A stretch of 64,000 nucleotides of DNA from the NCBI GenBank assembly GCA_900542835.1, contig UQPB01000004.1, positions 54,879 to 118,878 on the forward strand, given 5' to 3'. Position numbers and translations under genes: made by a program. The notes under the pieces are model-generated. The model did not search any database. It was not told the DNA's origin and saw nothing but the letters and a program-made list of their open reading frames with translations. How positions within the stretch are numbered: position 1 is the first letter of the stretch; every line of letters starts with the position of its first letter. Below are positions 33,011 through 41,906 of the stretch, one piece after another. Source of the stretch: an uncultured Pelosinus sp. (lineage in GTDB: Bacteria; Bacillota; Negativicutes; Sporomusales; Acetonemataceae).

Positions 33011-34231
33011 TTGAATGTTATCAGTGTCAGTGAATTGACCGCAACCATAAAAAGTTTGCTGGAAAATAGCCGCCAGCTTGCCTCTGTACTTGTGCGGGGC
33101 GAGTTGTCGAATTATAAGCGCCACCAGTCAGGGCACTGCTACTTTACGCTGAAGGATGCGGGTGCTGTCGTTCGTGGCGTGATGTTTCGCAGCCGGGCAC
33201 AGTATCTGAAGTTTGAACCCCGCGACGGGATGAAGGTCATTGCCGCCGGTCATATTGCCGTCTATGAGCGCGATGGTCAGTATCAGTTCTATGCCGACCA
33301 GTTAATTCCCGATGGCGTGGGTGAGCTTAGCCTTGCCTATGCGCAGTTGAAGGACAAACTGGGCCGCGAAGGCCTGTTCGCTGATGACCGTAAGCAGCCG
33401 CTGCCGCTGCTGCCGCGGACGGTGGGGATTATTACCTCGCCGACAGGAGCGGCCCTGCGCGATATCATTACCGTCAGTAAGCGCCGCCATGGCGGCGTGA
33501 GACTGGTGCTGTGCCCGGTCCGGGTGCAGGGGGTGGAAGCCCCGGGGGAAATTTGCCGGGCTTTAGCCGTTTTTAACCGCGACTATCCGGTGGATGTGAT
33601 TATTGTTGGCCGCGGCGGCGGCTCGCTGGAGGAATTGTGGGCGTTCAATGATGAGCAGGTAGTCCGGGCAATTGCGGCATCGACCATTCCGGTCATCAGC
33701 GCCGTCGGCCACGAGACTGACTTTACCCTGGCCGATTTCGCCGCAGACCGCCGGGCGGCTACCCCTTCGCAGGCGGCTGAATTGATTGTTCCTGATGTCC
33801 GCGAGCTGGGGCGATACATCGGTGCGTTAACCGTCAGGCTGGAGAGCGGTATGCGCAATCTGCTAAAAAGCCGTCAGGTGAAATTGCAGCAATTGCACAA
33901 CAGCCGGCCGCTTCGCTGTCCCGAGGATATGCTGGCTAACCGCCAGCAAGCACTGGATCGTCAAACGGAGCGGCTGCTGCAGGCGTTCCGGCGGTTTGTC
34001 GCCGCCAAACAGCAATCTTTCCGGGTTGCCTCCGGCCGTCTGGCGGCGTTGAATCCGCTGGCGGTGCTGGAGCGGGGCTTCAGCGTGACCCGCAAACCGG
34101 ACGGGAAACTGGTCCGCCGCCTCGCCGATATTGAGACCGGCGAGATGCTGGAAATTATCCTGTGCGATGGCTTGCTTACCGCGCAGGTTCACCATAAGGA
34201 GGAGAACCGTGAGCAAAAAAATCAACTCTGA
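33011..34231 (+). CDS. xseA: Exodeoxyribonuclease VII large subunit
   Basis: About 406 residues. An N-terminal OB fold (VRGELSNYKRHQSGHCYFTL) is followed by the catalytic domain (TSPTGAALRDI, GRGGGSLEELWAFND, SAVGHETDFTLADFAADRRA) and a long coiled coil (about 265-345). Degrades single-stranded DNA with XseB. The frame is open far upstream inside the TsaD-like gene; TTG 33011 is chosen because AGGGTG lies 6 nt before it and ISVSELT is the usual N-terminus. xseB starts inside its last 23 nt. Confidence 0.95.
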   Translation: MNVISVSELTATIKSLLENSRQLASVLVRGELSNYKRHQSGHCYFTLKDAGAVVRGVMFRSRAQYLKFEPRDGMKVIAAGHIAVYERDGQYQFYADQLIPDGVGELSLAYAQLKDKLGREGLFADDRKQPLPLLPRTVGIITSPTGAALRDIITVSKRRHGGVRLVLCPVRVQGVEAPGEICRALAVFNRDYPVDVIIVGRGGGSLEELWAFNDEQVVRAIAASTIPVISAVGHETDFTLADFAADRRAATPSQAAELIVPDVRELGRYIGALTVRLESGMRNLLKSRQVKLQQLHNSRPLRCPEDMLANRQQALDRQTERLLQAFRRFVAAKQQSFRVASGRLAALNPLAVLERGFSVTRKPDGKLVRRLADIETGEMLEIILCDGLLTAQVHHKEENREQKNQL

Positions 34232-34469
34232 CACCGAGGTGGCGTTTGAAGCTGCTCTGCAAAAACTGGAAGGCATTGTCGATACGCTGGAAAAGGGCGA
34301 ATTGCCGCTCGAAGCTGCACTTTCCAGCTTTGCCGAAGGCGTATCTCTGTCCCGGTTGTGTCTGGCAAAGCTATCGCAGGCGGAAGAGCAGATCAATCTC
34401 ATTCTGGAAGAAAAGCAGGGGCGGATTAGCGTTAAACCGCTGCAACTGGAGGAGGAGCCGTCATGCTAA
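34209..34469 (+). CDS. xseB: Exodeoxyribonuclease VII small subunit
   Basis: 86 residues, normal size. FEAALQKLEGIVDTLEKGELPLEAAL is the family signature. GTG start after AAGGAGGAG, inside the xseA end. A longer frame from 34131 lies fully in xseA and is rejected. It overlaps ispA by 7 nt. Confidence 0.96.
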   Translation: MSKKINSDTEVAFEAALQKLEGIVDTLEKGELPLEAALSSFAEGVSLSRLCLAKLSQAEEQINLILEEKQGRISVKPLQLEEEPSC

Positions 34470-35341
34470 CAGACTATTACCGGCAGAAAATTCTCGTGAT
34501 TGACGAGGCGCTCGATCAGCTGATCCAGCGGCAGCAAGCCCTGCCGCCGCAGATCTATGACGCCATGCGCTACAGCCTGTTTGCCGGCGGCAAACGGCTG
34601 CGGCCGATTCTGCTGATGGCTGCAGCCGATGCGGCGGGGGCCCGTGGCGGCGATTTTTTGCCTGTTGCCTGCGGCTTGGAAATGATTCATACCTATTCAC
34701 TGATTCATGATGATTTGCCGGCAATGGACAATGACGATTACCGCCGCGGCAAGCCGACTAATCATAAAGTGTTTGGCGAAGGCATGGCGATTTTGGCCGG
34801 TGATGCGCTGCTGACACAGGCGTTTGAGAGTATTTTGTCCCAGCGGGGTGTCGAAGCGGCGGTAGTGACCGCGGTTGCCCGCGAGATTGCCGCCGCCGCC
34901 GGCCCGGCCGGTATGGTCGGAGGCCAGGCGGTCGATCTGCTCGCCGCCGGCAAGAGGCTTGATTACGAAACTCTGCGTTACATGCACCAAGCTAAGACCG
35001 GCGCTTTGTTCCGGGCGGCGCTGCGTTCCGGCGGCATGCTGGCGGGAGCGTCGGCCCGGCAGTTGGAGGCTCTTACTGTTTACGCTGAGCAATTCGGGCT
35101 GGCGTTCCAAATTACCGATGATATTCTTGATGTCACCGGCAGCCAGGCGGAAATCGGCAAGCCTGTCGGCAGTGATGTCCGCAATGAAAAAGCTACTTAT
35201 GTCAGTTTATATTCGCTGGAGACCGCCCGCGATCTTGCCGCTAAGGCGGTCGCTGCGGCACGCTCGGCACTGGATGAATTTGGCGGCGAGGCCGATGTGC
35301 TGAGGCAAATCGTTGATTCCCTGCTGTCAAGGACTCATTGA
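34463..35341 (+). CDS. ispA: Polyprenyl (farnesyl-type) diphosphate synthase
   Basis: 292 residues, trans-prenyltransferase fold. First Asp-rich motif DDLPAMDND and second DDILD are intact, with GGKRLRP binding IPP diphosphate. Makes farnesyl or geranylgeranyl diphosphate from IPP and DMAPP. It is adjacent to dxs, so precursor supply and chain building are cotranscribed. Confidence 0.95.
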   Translation: MLTDYYRQKILVIDEALDQLIQRQQALPPQIYDAMRYSLFAGGKRLRPILLMAAADAAGARGGDFLPVACGLEMIHTYSLIHDDLPAMDNDDYRRGKPTNHKVFGEGMAILAGDALLTQAFESILSQRGVEAAVVTAVAREIAAAAGPAGMVGGQAVDLLAAGKRLDYETLRYMHQAKTGALFRAALRSGGMLAGASARQLEALTVYAEQFGLAFQITDDILDVTGSQAEIGKPVGSDVRNEKATYVSLYSLETARDLAAKAVAAARSALDEFGGEADVLRQIVDSLLSRTH

Positions 35342-35390
35342 GCGGATTTTGCAGTACCGGCGGCGCCGGCGATGAAAGCGAGGAATAACG

Positions 35391-37274
35391 GTGACCCTTT
35401 TAGATACGATCAATCAACCGCAGGATCTGCGCAAGCTGTCTTTGCCGCAGTTGGACAGCCTTGCCGCCGAAATACGCGATCTGCTGATCCAGACTGTGGC
35501 GAAAACCGGCGGTCATCTGGCACCGAATCTGGGTGTAGTGGAATTAACGCTGGCGCTTCACCGCAGCTTTGACAGTCCCAGGGACAAAATTGTCTGGGAC
35601 GTGGGCCATCAGGCCTATGTGCATAAAATTATCTGCGGCCGGCGGGCGCGATTTGAAACCTTGCGCACCCTGGGCGGTATCAGCGGCTTTCCCAAACCGT
35701 CCGAAAGCGAGCATGACGCCTTTGGCGTCGGTCATTCCAGCACGTCGATCTCGGCGGCGCTCGGCCTGGCCCTGGCGCGTGACCTGTCGGGCGGTGATAA
35801 CGAGGTGGTCGCAGTGATCGGCGACGGCTCGCTCACCGGCGGCCAGGCTTATGAAGCGCTTAACCATGCGGGCCATTTGGGAACACGCATGACGGTGGTT
35901 GTTAATGATAACGAAATGTCTATCGCCAAAAATGTCGGCGCCATGTCCGAGTACCTGGCGAAAATCCGTTCCGATCCCACCTATTCGCGTGTAAAGCGCG
36001 ATATTGACAACGCCCTGCGGCGTATTCCCGCCATTGGCGACAGTGTGGCCAAGGCGGTGGAACGGGCTAAAGACAGCCTTAAGTTCATGCTGGTTCCCGG
36101 CATGCTGTTTGAAGAACTGGGATTTACCTATATCGGGCCGATTGACGGCCATAATGTAGCCAGCCTGTGCGAAGTGCTGCAGGCAGCCAAAGCGATGAGC
36201 GGGCCGGTGCTGATCCATGTCATTACGCAAAAAGGCCGCGGCTATTCGCCGGCGGAATGCAATGCCGACCGCTTCCACGGCGTTGGTCCGTTTTGCGTGG
36301 AATCGGGAAAGGCGCTTAACTGCGGCGGCCGTCCCTCCTATACGGCGGTCTTCGGCGAGGAACTGGTTAAACTGGCGGCTGAGAACCCCGATATTGTCGC
36401 TATTACCGCTGCTATGCCGGAAGGCACCGGGTTAAAGCAGTTCGGTGAGCGCTATCCGCAGCGATTCTTTGATGTCGGCATTGCCGAGCAGCATGCGCTG
36501 ACCCTGGCGGCCGGACTGGCGACAGCGGGCAAGCGCCCTGTCGTTGCGGTTTACTCCACCTTTTCGCAGCGTGCTTTCGACCAGATTGTTCATGACATCT
36601 GCCTCCAGAATCTGCCGGTGGTTATTTGCCTCGACCGTGCGGGCATTGTCGGTGAGGACGGTGCGACCCATCAGGGGCTGTTCGATTATGCCTTTTTACG
36701 GCTGGCGCCAAACCTGACCATGATGGCGCCGAAGGATGAGGCGGAGCTGCGGCAGATGCTGGCTCTGGCATTCCGGCATAACGGTCCCTGTGTCATTCGT
36801 TATCCACGCGGCTGCCGGCTCGGTGTTCCCTTTGACGCCGCCTGTCCGCCGCCTGTGCCCGGCAAAGCTGAACGCATCAGGGACGGAGCCGATCTTACCC
36901 TGTTGGCAATCGGCTCGGCGGTGGAGGAATGCGTGATTGCCAGCGATTTGCTGGCCAAGGACGGTATCCGCGCCGGTGTAGTCAATGCCCGGTTTGTGAA
37001 GCCGCTGGATGAGGCGATGCTACGCTCTCTGTCGCGGGAAAACGCTGTGCTGGTAACAGTGGAGGACGGCTGCCTGGCCGGCGGCTTCGGCTCGGCAGTC
37101 GCCGAGCTGATCAGCGATAAGCAATGGCGCTGGGTAAAATTGCTGCGTCTGGGATTTCCGGATACATTTGTCGAGCACGGCAGCCGGACGCAGCTAATGC
37201 GGCAATACGGTCTCGATGGCGCCGGCATCGCCGCAAAGGCAGCGGCGTTTTTACGGGAGCATGGCGTAAAATGA
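35391..37274 (+). CDS. dxs: 1-deoxy-D-xylulose-5-phosphate synthase
   Basis: 627 residues, thiamine-diphosphate enzyme starting the MEP isoprenoid pathway from pyruvate and glyceraldehyde-3-phosphate. The thiamine motif GDGSLTGGQAYEALNHAG continues to VVVNDNEMSI; the C-terminal domain has the FFDVGIAEQHALTLAAGLA stretch. GTG start; GCGAGGAA upstream. Ends overlapping tlyA as ATGA. Confidence 0.97.
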   Translation: MTLLDTINQPQDLRKLSLPQLDSLAAEIRDLLIQTVAKTGGHLAPNLGVVELTLALHRSFDSPRDKIVWDVGHQAYVHKIICGRRARFETLRTLGGISGFPKPSESEHDAFGVGHSSTSISAALGLALARDLSGGDNEVVAVIGDGSLTGGQAYEALNHAGHLGTRMTVVVNDNEMSIAKNVGAMSEYLAKIRSDPTYSRVKRDIDNALRRIPAIGDSVAKAVERAKDSLKFMLVPGMLFEELGFTYIGPIDGHNVASLCEVLQAAKAMSGPVLIHVITQKGRGYSPAECNADRFHGVGPFCVESGKALNCGGRPSYTAVFGEELVKLAAENPDIVAITAAMPEGTGLKQFGERYPQRFFDVGIAEQHALTLAAGLATAGKRPVVAVYSTFSQRAFDQIVHDICLQNLPVVICLDRAGIVGEDGATHQGLFDYAFLRLAPNLTMMAPKDEAELRQMLALAFRHNGPCVIRYPRGCRLGVPFDAACPPPVPGKAERIRDGADLTLLAIGSAVEECVIASDLLAKDGIRAGVVNARFVKPLDEAMLRSLSRENAVLVTVEDGCLAGGFGSAVAELISDKQWRWVKLLRLGFPDTFVEHGSRTQLMRQYGLDGAGIAAKAAAFLREHGVK

Positions 37275-38098
37275 ATGACGTACAGCCGAAAGCAAAAGCC
37301 AAAAAAGAACGGCTTGATGTTTTGCTGGTCGAGCGCGGCCTGGCTCCCAGCCGTGAGCGCGGCAGGGCTTATATTATGGCCGGGCTGGTCTATATAAACG
37401 AAGAAAAGGTACAAAAGGCGGGAGCGGCGGTACCGGTTGACGCGCAGATCACAGTCAAAGGCGATCATATCGGTTATGTCAGTCGCGGCGGCCTGAAGCT
37501 GGAGAAGGCCTTGCAGACGTTTGCGATTGATCTGCAGGGAAAAGTGATGGCAGATATCGGCGCTTCAACCGGAGGCTTTACCGACTGTGCGCTGCAGCAC
37601 GGAGCGGCCAAGGTATTTGCAGTTGATGTCGGCTACGGGCAACTGGCCTGGTCGCTGCGCACCGATCCCCGCGTCATCAACCTGGAGCGGACTAATGTCC
37701 GCAATCTGAGTCAGGCTGATCTCGGTGAAGAGGTTGATTGCGCCAGCATTGATGTCGCCTTTATTTCGCTTGACAAGGTGCTGCCAGCGGTGGTCTCCCT
37801 GCTGGCTCCCGGCGGCTTTATTATTGCGTTGATCAAACCGCAATTCGAAGCCGGGCGCGATAAGGTTGGCAAACGTGGTGTCGTCCGTGATCCGGAGGTA
37901 CATAAAGAAGTCATTCTGGCGGTGTTCAACAGTGCCGGAGCGAACGGGCTGACGCCGCTGGCCTTAACCTATTCACCTGTTAAAGGGCCGGAAGGCAATA
38001 TCGAATATCTGGTCCATCTGGCAACAGGCGGCGCGGCGATTGACGCGGCCGCCGCCGACACGGTTGTCGACGCGGCCCATCTGGCGTTAAACGCCTGA
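37271..38098 (+). CDS. tlyA: TlyA-family rRNA 2'-O-methyltransferase / hemolysin-like
   Basis: 275 residues. An S4 RNA-binding domain (LDVLLVERGLAPSRERGRAYI) precedes a FtsJ-like methyltransferase domain with DIGASTGGFTDCAL (SAM site) and IALIKPQFEAG. The true start is the ATG in the dxs overlap, not the longer frame inside dxs. Mycobacterial TlyA methylates 16S and 23S rRNA; here the target is inferred. Confidence 0.94.
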   Translation: MNDVQPKAKAKKERLDVLLVERGLAPSRERGRAYIMAGLVYINEEKVQKAGAAVPVDAQITVKGDHIGYVSRGGLKLEKALQTFAIDLQGKVMADIGASTGGFTDCALQHGAAKVFAVDVGYGQLAWSLRTDPRVINLERTNVRNLSQADLGEEVDCASIDVAFISLDKVLPAVVSLLAPGGFIIALIKPQFEAGRDKVGKRGVVRDPEVHKEVILAVFNSAGANGLTPLALTYSPVKGPEGNIEYLVHLATGGAAIDAAAADTVVDAAHLALNA

Positions 38099-38112
38099 GA
38101 ACGGAGGGCAAT

Positions 38113-38982
38113 GTGCTAACGATTGGCATTTACCCCAATATGGCGAAAAACGGTATTGGCGATGTAGTCTGCCAGGTCGCCGATTACTTCAGCGCCCGGG
38201 GCGCCAGGGTTCTTTTACCGCAGGAGTTTGCCGCCGCTTGCGGTCGGCCGCTGCTGGCCGCCGGCCGGGAGGCAATGCTGGCGCAAACCGGTTTGGGCAT
38301 TACACTGGGCGGCGATGGAACAATTCTTCATGTCGCGCGGGAGCTGGCCGCGGCGCAAATTCCCGTCTGCGGTATCAATATGGGCAATCTCGGGTTTTTG
38401 ACGGCGGCCGAGCTGTCTGAACTGCAGCCGGCCCTGGAGAAACTCAGCAGAGGCGATTATCTGGTCGAAGCGAGGATGATGCTGACTGCCAGTGTTCGCC
38501 GCGAAGGAAAAATCATTTTCAGCGCCACGGCGCTGAATGATGTCGTGCTGACCAACAGCGCTTCACCGCGGCTGATCCGGCTGAATGTCTATGTTGATGA
38601 TGAACTCATCGCTGCTTATCCGGCTGACGGCTTTATCCTGTCGACTCCCACCGGGGCCACCGGTTACTCGCTGTCCGCCGGCGGACCGGTTGTCAGCCCG
38701 CAGACGGAAGCGGTCATCCTGACGCCTATCTGCCCGCATACGCTTTACTCCCGTTCGCTGGTGGTATCCCGGCGCGAGCGTATTGAAGTGCGGCCGCAGT
38801 CGGCGGAAGAAACAGTGGCGTTGACCATTGACGGCAAATCCGATTTTGCGCTGCGGTACGGCGATATCCTCCAGGTGACGGAAGCGCCGCAGAAAGCACA
38901 ACTGGTTCGCTTTAGCGATAAAAGCTATTATCAGACACTGCGCCGCAAGCTGCGCAGAGGTGAGATCGATGCTGCCGAATAA
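38113..38982 (+). CDS. nadK: NAD kinase
   Basis: 289 residues. Makes NADP from NAD and ATP. GGDGTILHVARE, then NMGNLGFL, and FILSTPTGATGYSLSAGGP are the diagnostic motifs. GTG start after GGAGGG. mnmM begins inside its end. Confidence 0.96.
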   Translation: MLTIGIYPNMAKNGIGDVVCQVADYFSARGARVLLPQEFAAACGRPLLAAGREAMLAQTGLGITLGGDGTILHVARELAAAQIPVCGINMGNLGFLTAAELSELQPALEKLSRGDYLVEARMMLTASVRREGKIIFSATALNDVVLTNSASPRLIRLNVYVDDELIAAYPADGFILSTPTGATGYSLSAGGPVVSPQTEAVILTPICPHTLYSRSLVVSRRERIEVRPQSAEETVALTIDGKSDFALRYGDILQVTEAPQKAQLVRFSDKSYYQTLRRKLRRGEIDAAE

Positions 38983-39544
38983 CGCGGTGGAGGCGGCTCA
39001 GCAGGTGCTGCTGCCTTACCTGGGACAGGCTGGGACGGTTGTCGACGCAACCGCCGGCAATGGCAAGGATACGCTGTTCCTTGCCCGTCACACGCCGCCG
39101 CAGGCTTTGGTTTGGGCGTTTGACATTCAGGCGGCGGCGCTTGCACAAACGCGGGATACTCTTGCCGCGGCCGGCCTGGTGGAGAAAGTCCGTTTCTGCC
39201 AAACCAGTCATGCGCTGCTTGCTTCTGTCGTCCCGCCGCCCGCTGATGCCATCATGTTTAACCTGGGCTATCTGCCGGGCGGCGATCGCCGCATAACCAC
39301 CGAGGCGGCGACAACCCTGACTGCCGTCAGCGAAGCGGCAATGCTGCTGGCACCCGGCGGCCTGATGACAATTGTCGTATATCCCGGCCATGAACCCGGC
39401 AGGTTGGAGGAAGAGTGTCTATTGCCGTTTTTAACGGCGCTGCCGCAGCGGCAGTTTTCCGTCGCCTGTCTGCGCATGCTCAATCAACGCCATCAGCCGC
39501 CGGTACTGTACGCGGTGGAAAGAAGGAGGGAGCTTAAACGGTGA
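38969..39544 (+). CDS. mnmM: Class I methyltransferase, YtqB/MnmM family
   Basis: 191 residues. SAM motif VVDATAGNGKDTLFLA and catalytic-region FNLGYLPGGD match YtqB, identified in B. subtilis as the tRNA nm5s2U methyltransferase. GAGGTGA lies 6 nt before ATG 38969; a GTG 9 nt earlier overlaps that SD. It overlaps nadK by 14 nt and argR by 4 nt. Assignment of the exact tRNA step rests on family membership. Confidence 0.85.
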   Translation: MLPNNAVEAAQQVLLPYLGQAGTVVDATAGNGKDTLFLARHTPPQALVWAFDIQAAALAQTRDTLAAAGLVEKVRFCQTSHALLASVVPPPADAIMFNLGYLPGGDRRITTEAATTLTAVSEAAMLLAPGGLMTIVVYPGHEPGRLEEECLLPFLTALPQRQFSVACLRMLNQRHQPPVLYAVERRRELKR

Positions 39545-39990
39545 AACTATTGCGACACGGGAAAGTTAAAGAAATTGTTGAAACCAGTATTGTTGAAACA
39601 CAGGAGGACCTGGCCGAAGCCTTGCGGCGCCATGGCATCGATGTAACGCAGGCGACAGTATCGCGGGATATCAAAGAGCTGATGCTGATTAAAGTGCCTG
39701 TCGGTGACGGGCGTTACCGCTACGCCTTCCCGCAGGAGCAAACGGTCGTTATTTCTCCCGCGCGCATGGAGCGGACTTTTCAGGATTCGGTTGTCGGCAT
39801 TGACTACAGCCAGAACCTGATCGTGCTGAAGACCATGCCGGGAACCGCCCAGGCTGTGGCGTTTACCATTGATTATGTTAAATGGCCGGAAATTATCGGA
39901 ACGGTTGCCGGCGATGATACCATTCTGGTGGTTGTCAAGCCGATGGAAGCGGTTGCAACGGTTATCGCCAAATTTAAGGCACTGCTGTAG
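39541..39990 (+). CDS. argR: Arginine repressor ArgR/AhrC
   Basis: 149 residues. A winged-helix N-terminal domain (TQEDLAEALRRHGIDVTQAT, then VSRDIKEL) and a C-terminal hexamerisation domain with the Arg-binding motif GTVAGDDTILVV. GTG start after GGAGGG. In many Firmicutes it is found beside recN, as here, away from arginine genes. Confidence 0.96.
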   Translation: MKLLRHGKVKEIVETSIVETQEDLAEALRRHGIDVTQATVSRDIKELMLIKVPVGDGRYRYAFPQEQTVVISPARMERTFQDSVVGIDYSQNLIVLKTMPGTAQAVAFTIDYVKWPEIIGTVAGDDTILVVVKPMEAVATVIAKFKALL

Positions 39991-40048
39991 TCGTCCGCCA
40001 GGTCTGGACGACTGATATTGCACCGGCGGAGCGAAAGGTGGGGTTGAT

Positions 40049-41758
40049 ATGCTGAAACTGTTGACAGTCAGCAATTTTGCCTTAATTGATCATATTCAAA
40101 TCGCCTTTGCACCTGGACTGAATATCCTAACCGGCGAAACAGGCGCCGGTAAATCGATCCTGATTGACGCTCTTGGCGCCATTCTGGGCGAGCGGGCCTC
40201 TACAGACCTTATTCGCCGCGACTGCGATTACTTTCGCATTGAGGCAGTTATTGCGATTGCCGGCAGTGGAGCGTTGCTGCAGTTATTGGATGCGCAGGGA
40301 ATTCCCTGTGAGGAAGCTGAGCTGATCATCAGCCGCCGTCTGACCCGCAGTGGTAAAAACACCATTACCGTCAACGGCTGCCAGATCCCGCTGGCTGTTT
40401 TACGTCAATTTGGCGAGCTGCTGCTCGATATGCATGGGCAGCACGAAAATCAGGCGCTGCTGCGACCGCAGGCCCATTTGCTGCTGCTTGACGACTATGC
40501 CGCAACAGCCGTTAAACCGGTTCTGACTGAATACGGCTCGGTTTATCAGCAATGGCAGCAAAGCCGCGCCGAACTGGCTGATTACGAGCTTCGCTGCCGT
40601 GAACGCGAGCGGCGGATCGAGATGCTTTCCTGGCAGACAGAAGAAATTCAGCAGGCGCAGCTGCAGCCCGGAGAAGACGAACAATGCCGTCAGGAAATCA
40701 GGCTGCTGGCTAACGCCGAAAAAATTGCCCAATCGGTTTCCCGCTCTTATTTGCTGCTGCAGCAGGGCGAGCGCGGCGGCGCTGTACTCCCCCTGCTGGG
40801 AGAAATCCGGCGTGAGTTGGATGCTGTCGTCCGTTATGACGAATCACTGCAGGCGCATGCCGAGGTGGCAACGGAATGCTTTTATCAGCTTGAGGATATT
40901 GCCAGCCAATTACGTCACTATGCCGACGGTATGGATTCCGATCCCGCCCGGTTGCAGCAGTTGGAAGACCGGATGGCCGTTATGCAGAATCTAAAGAAAA
41001 AATACGGAGCAACGCTTGCTGAGGTTCTGGCCTATCAGCAGGAAGCCGCCGCGGAGCTGGAGGGGCTGCAGCGCAGCGGTCAAACAGCCGAACAACTGGC
41101 AGCGGACTGCCGGCAGCTTGAAGAGCGATTAAGCCAGCTGGGGCAGCAGCTTAATCAGGAGCGGCGGCGGACGGCCGCGCTGCTGGAAGCCGCGGTTACC
41201 GAGCAGCTGCGGGATCTGGGAATGCCTAATGCGATCTTTAATGTCGCTGTTTCCACTGTCGACAAGTTCTTGCCAACAGGCTGCAACGAGGTCGTCTGCC
41301 TGTTTTCCGCTAATCGGGGCGAGGCGGCCAAGCCGCTGCAAAAGGTCGCTTCCGGTGGCGAGCTGTCACGTATCGCGCTGGCGATTAAATCGGTCAGCGC
41401 CTATCGTGACGCCGTGGGAACCGTTATCTTTGATGAGGTTGATGCCGGCATCGGCGGTAAAACCGCCCAGATGGTCGCAGAGAAAATCGCCTTTGTCGCC
41501 AGTGGCAAGCAGGTGTTGTGCATTACCCATTCAGCGGCGATCGCCAGTATGGCCGACAGTCATTTTTTAGTTGAAAAGACAGTTGATGCCGAGCGGACGA
41601 TAACCTTGGTCAGACCATTGGCGCCGCCTGAGCAGATGCTGGAGTTGGCGCGGATGATAGCCGGCGACGATACGCAAATTGCAGTCGAAAATGCGCGACA
41701 AATGATTGACTCAGCAACAAAAAAGAAAGCAAAATGGATAAACGCGGTGAAATCTTAA
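40049..41758 (+). CDS. recN: DNA repair protein RecN
   Basis: 569 residues, SMC-like ATPase for double-strand-break repair. Walker A GETGAGKSILIDALG near residue 30, paired coiled coils (about 160-360), signature KVASGGELSRIALAIKS, and Walker B VIFDEVDAGIGG. Start ATG after AAAGGTGGGG. The stop codon lies inside the terminator palindrome that ends this operon. Confidence 0.97.
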   Translation: MLKLLTVSNFALIDHIQIAFAPGLNILTGETGAGKSILIDALGAILGERASTDLIRRDCDYFRIEAVIAIAGSGALLQLLDAQGIPCEEAELIISRRLTRSGKNTITVNGCQIPLAVLRQFGELLLDMHGQHENQALLRPQAHLLLLDDYAATAVKPVLTEYGSVYQQWQQSRAELADYELRCRERERRIEMLSWQTEEIQQAQLQPGEDEQCRQEIRLLANAEKIAQSVSRSYLLLQQGERGGAVLPLLGEIRRELDAVVRYDESLQAHAEVATECFYQLEDIASQLRHYADGMDSDPARLQQLEDRMAVMQNLKKKYGATLAEVLAYQQEAAAELEGLQRSGQTAEQLAADCRQLEERLSQLGQQLNQERRRTAALLEAAVTEQLRDLGMPNAIFNVAVSTVDKFLPTGCNEVVCLFSANRGEAAKPLQKVASGGELSRIALAIKSVSAYRDAVGTVIFDEVDAGIGGKTAQMVAEKIAFVASGKQVLCITHSAAIASMADSHFLVEKTVDAERTITLVRPLAPPEQMLELARMIAGDDTQIAVENARQMIDSATKKKAKWINAVKS

Positions 41759-41776
41759 GATTTCACCGCGTTTTTT
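41741..41776 (+). terminator. Terminator overlapping the recN stop codon
   Basis: AACGCGGTGAAATCTT and its exact complement form a 16-bp arm pair with no spacer, followed by TTTT. The TAA (41756-41758) lies at the centre. Confidence 0.9.
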
Positions 41777-41906
41777 CTCGTAAATCGTCGAATTTGAATG
41801 TATAAGTTAATAAATGACAGATTTCCCGGAATAATCTCCTGAAATTGCGGGCATCATCGATAGTGAACAAAAAAAGAATCAAGCGGACAAGGAGTGATGA
41901 CAGCAA

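Noticed and set aside
35544..36278. 244-codon minus-strand ORF
   Set aside because: Lies wholly opposite dxs; a GC-rich shadow frame.
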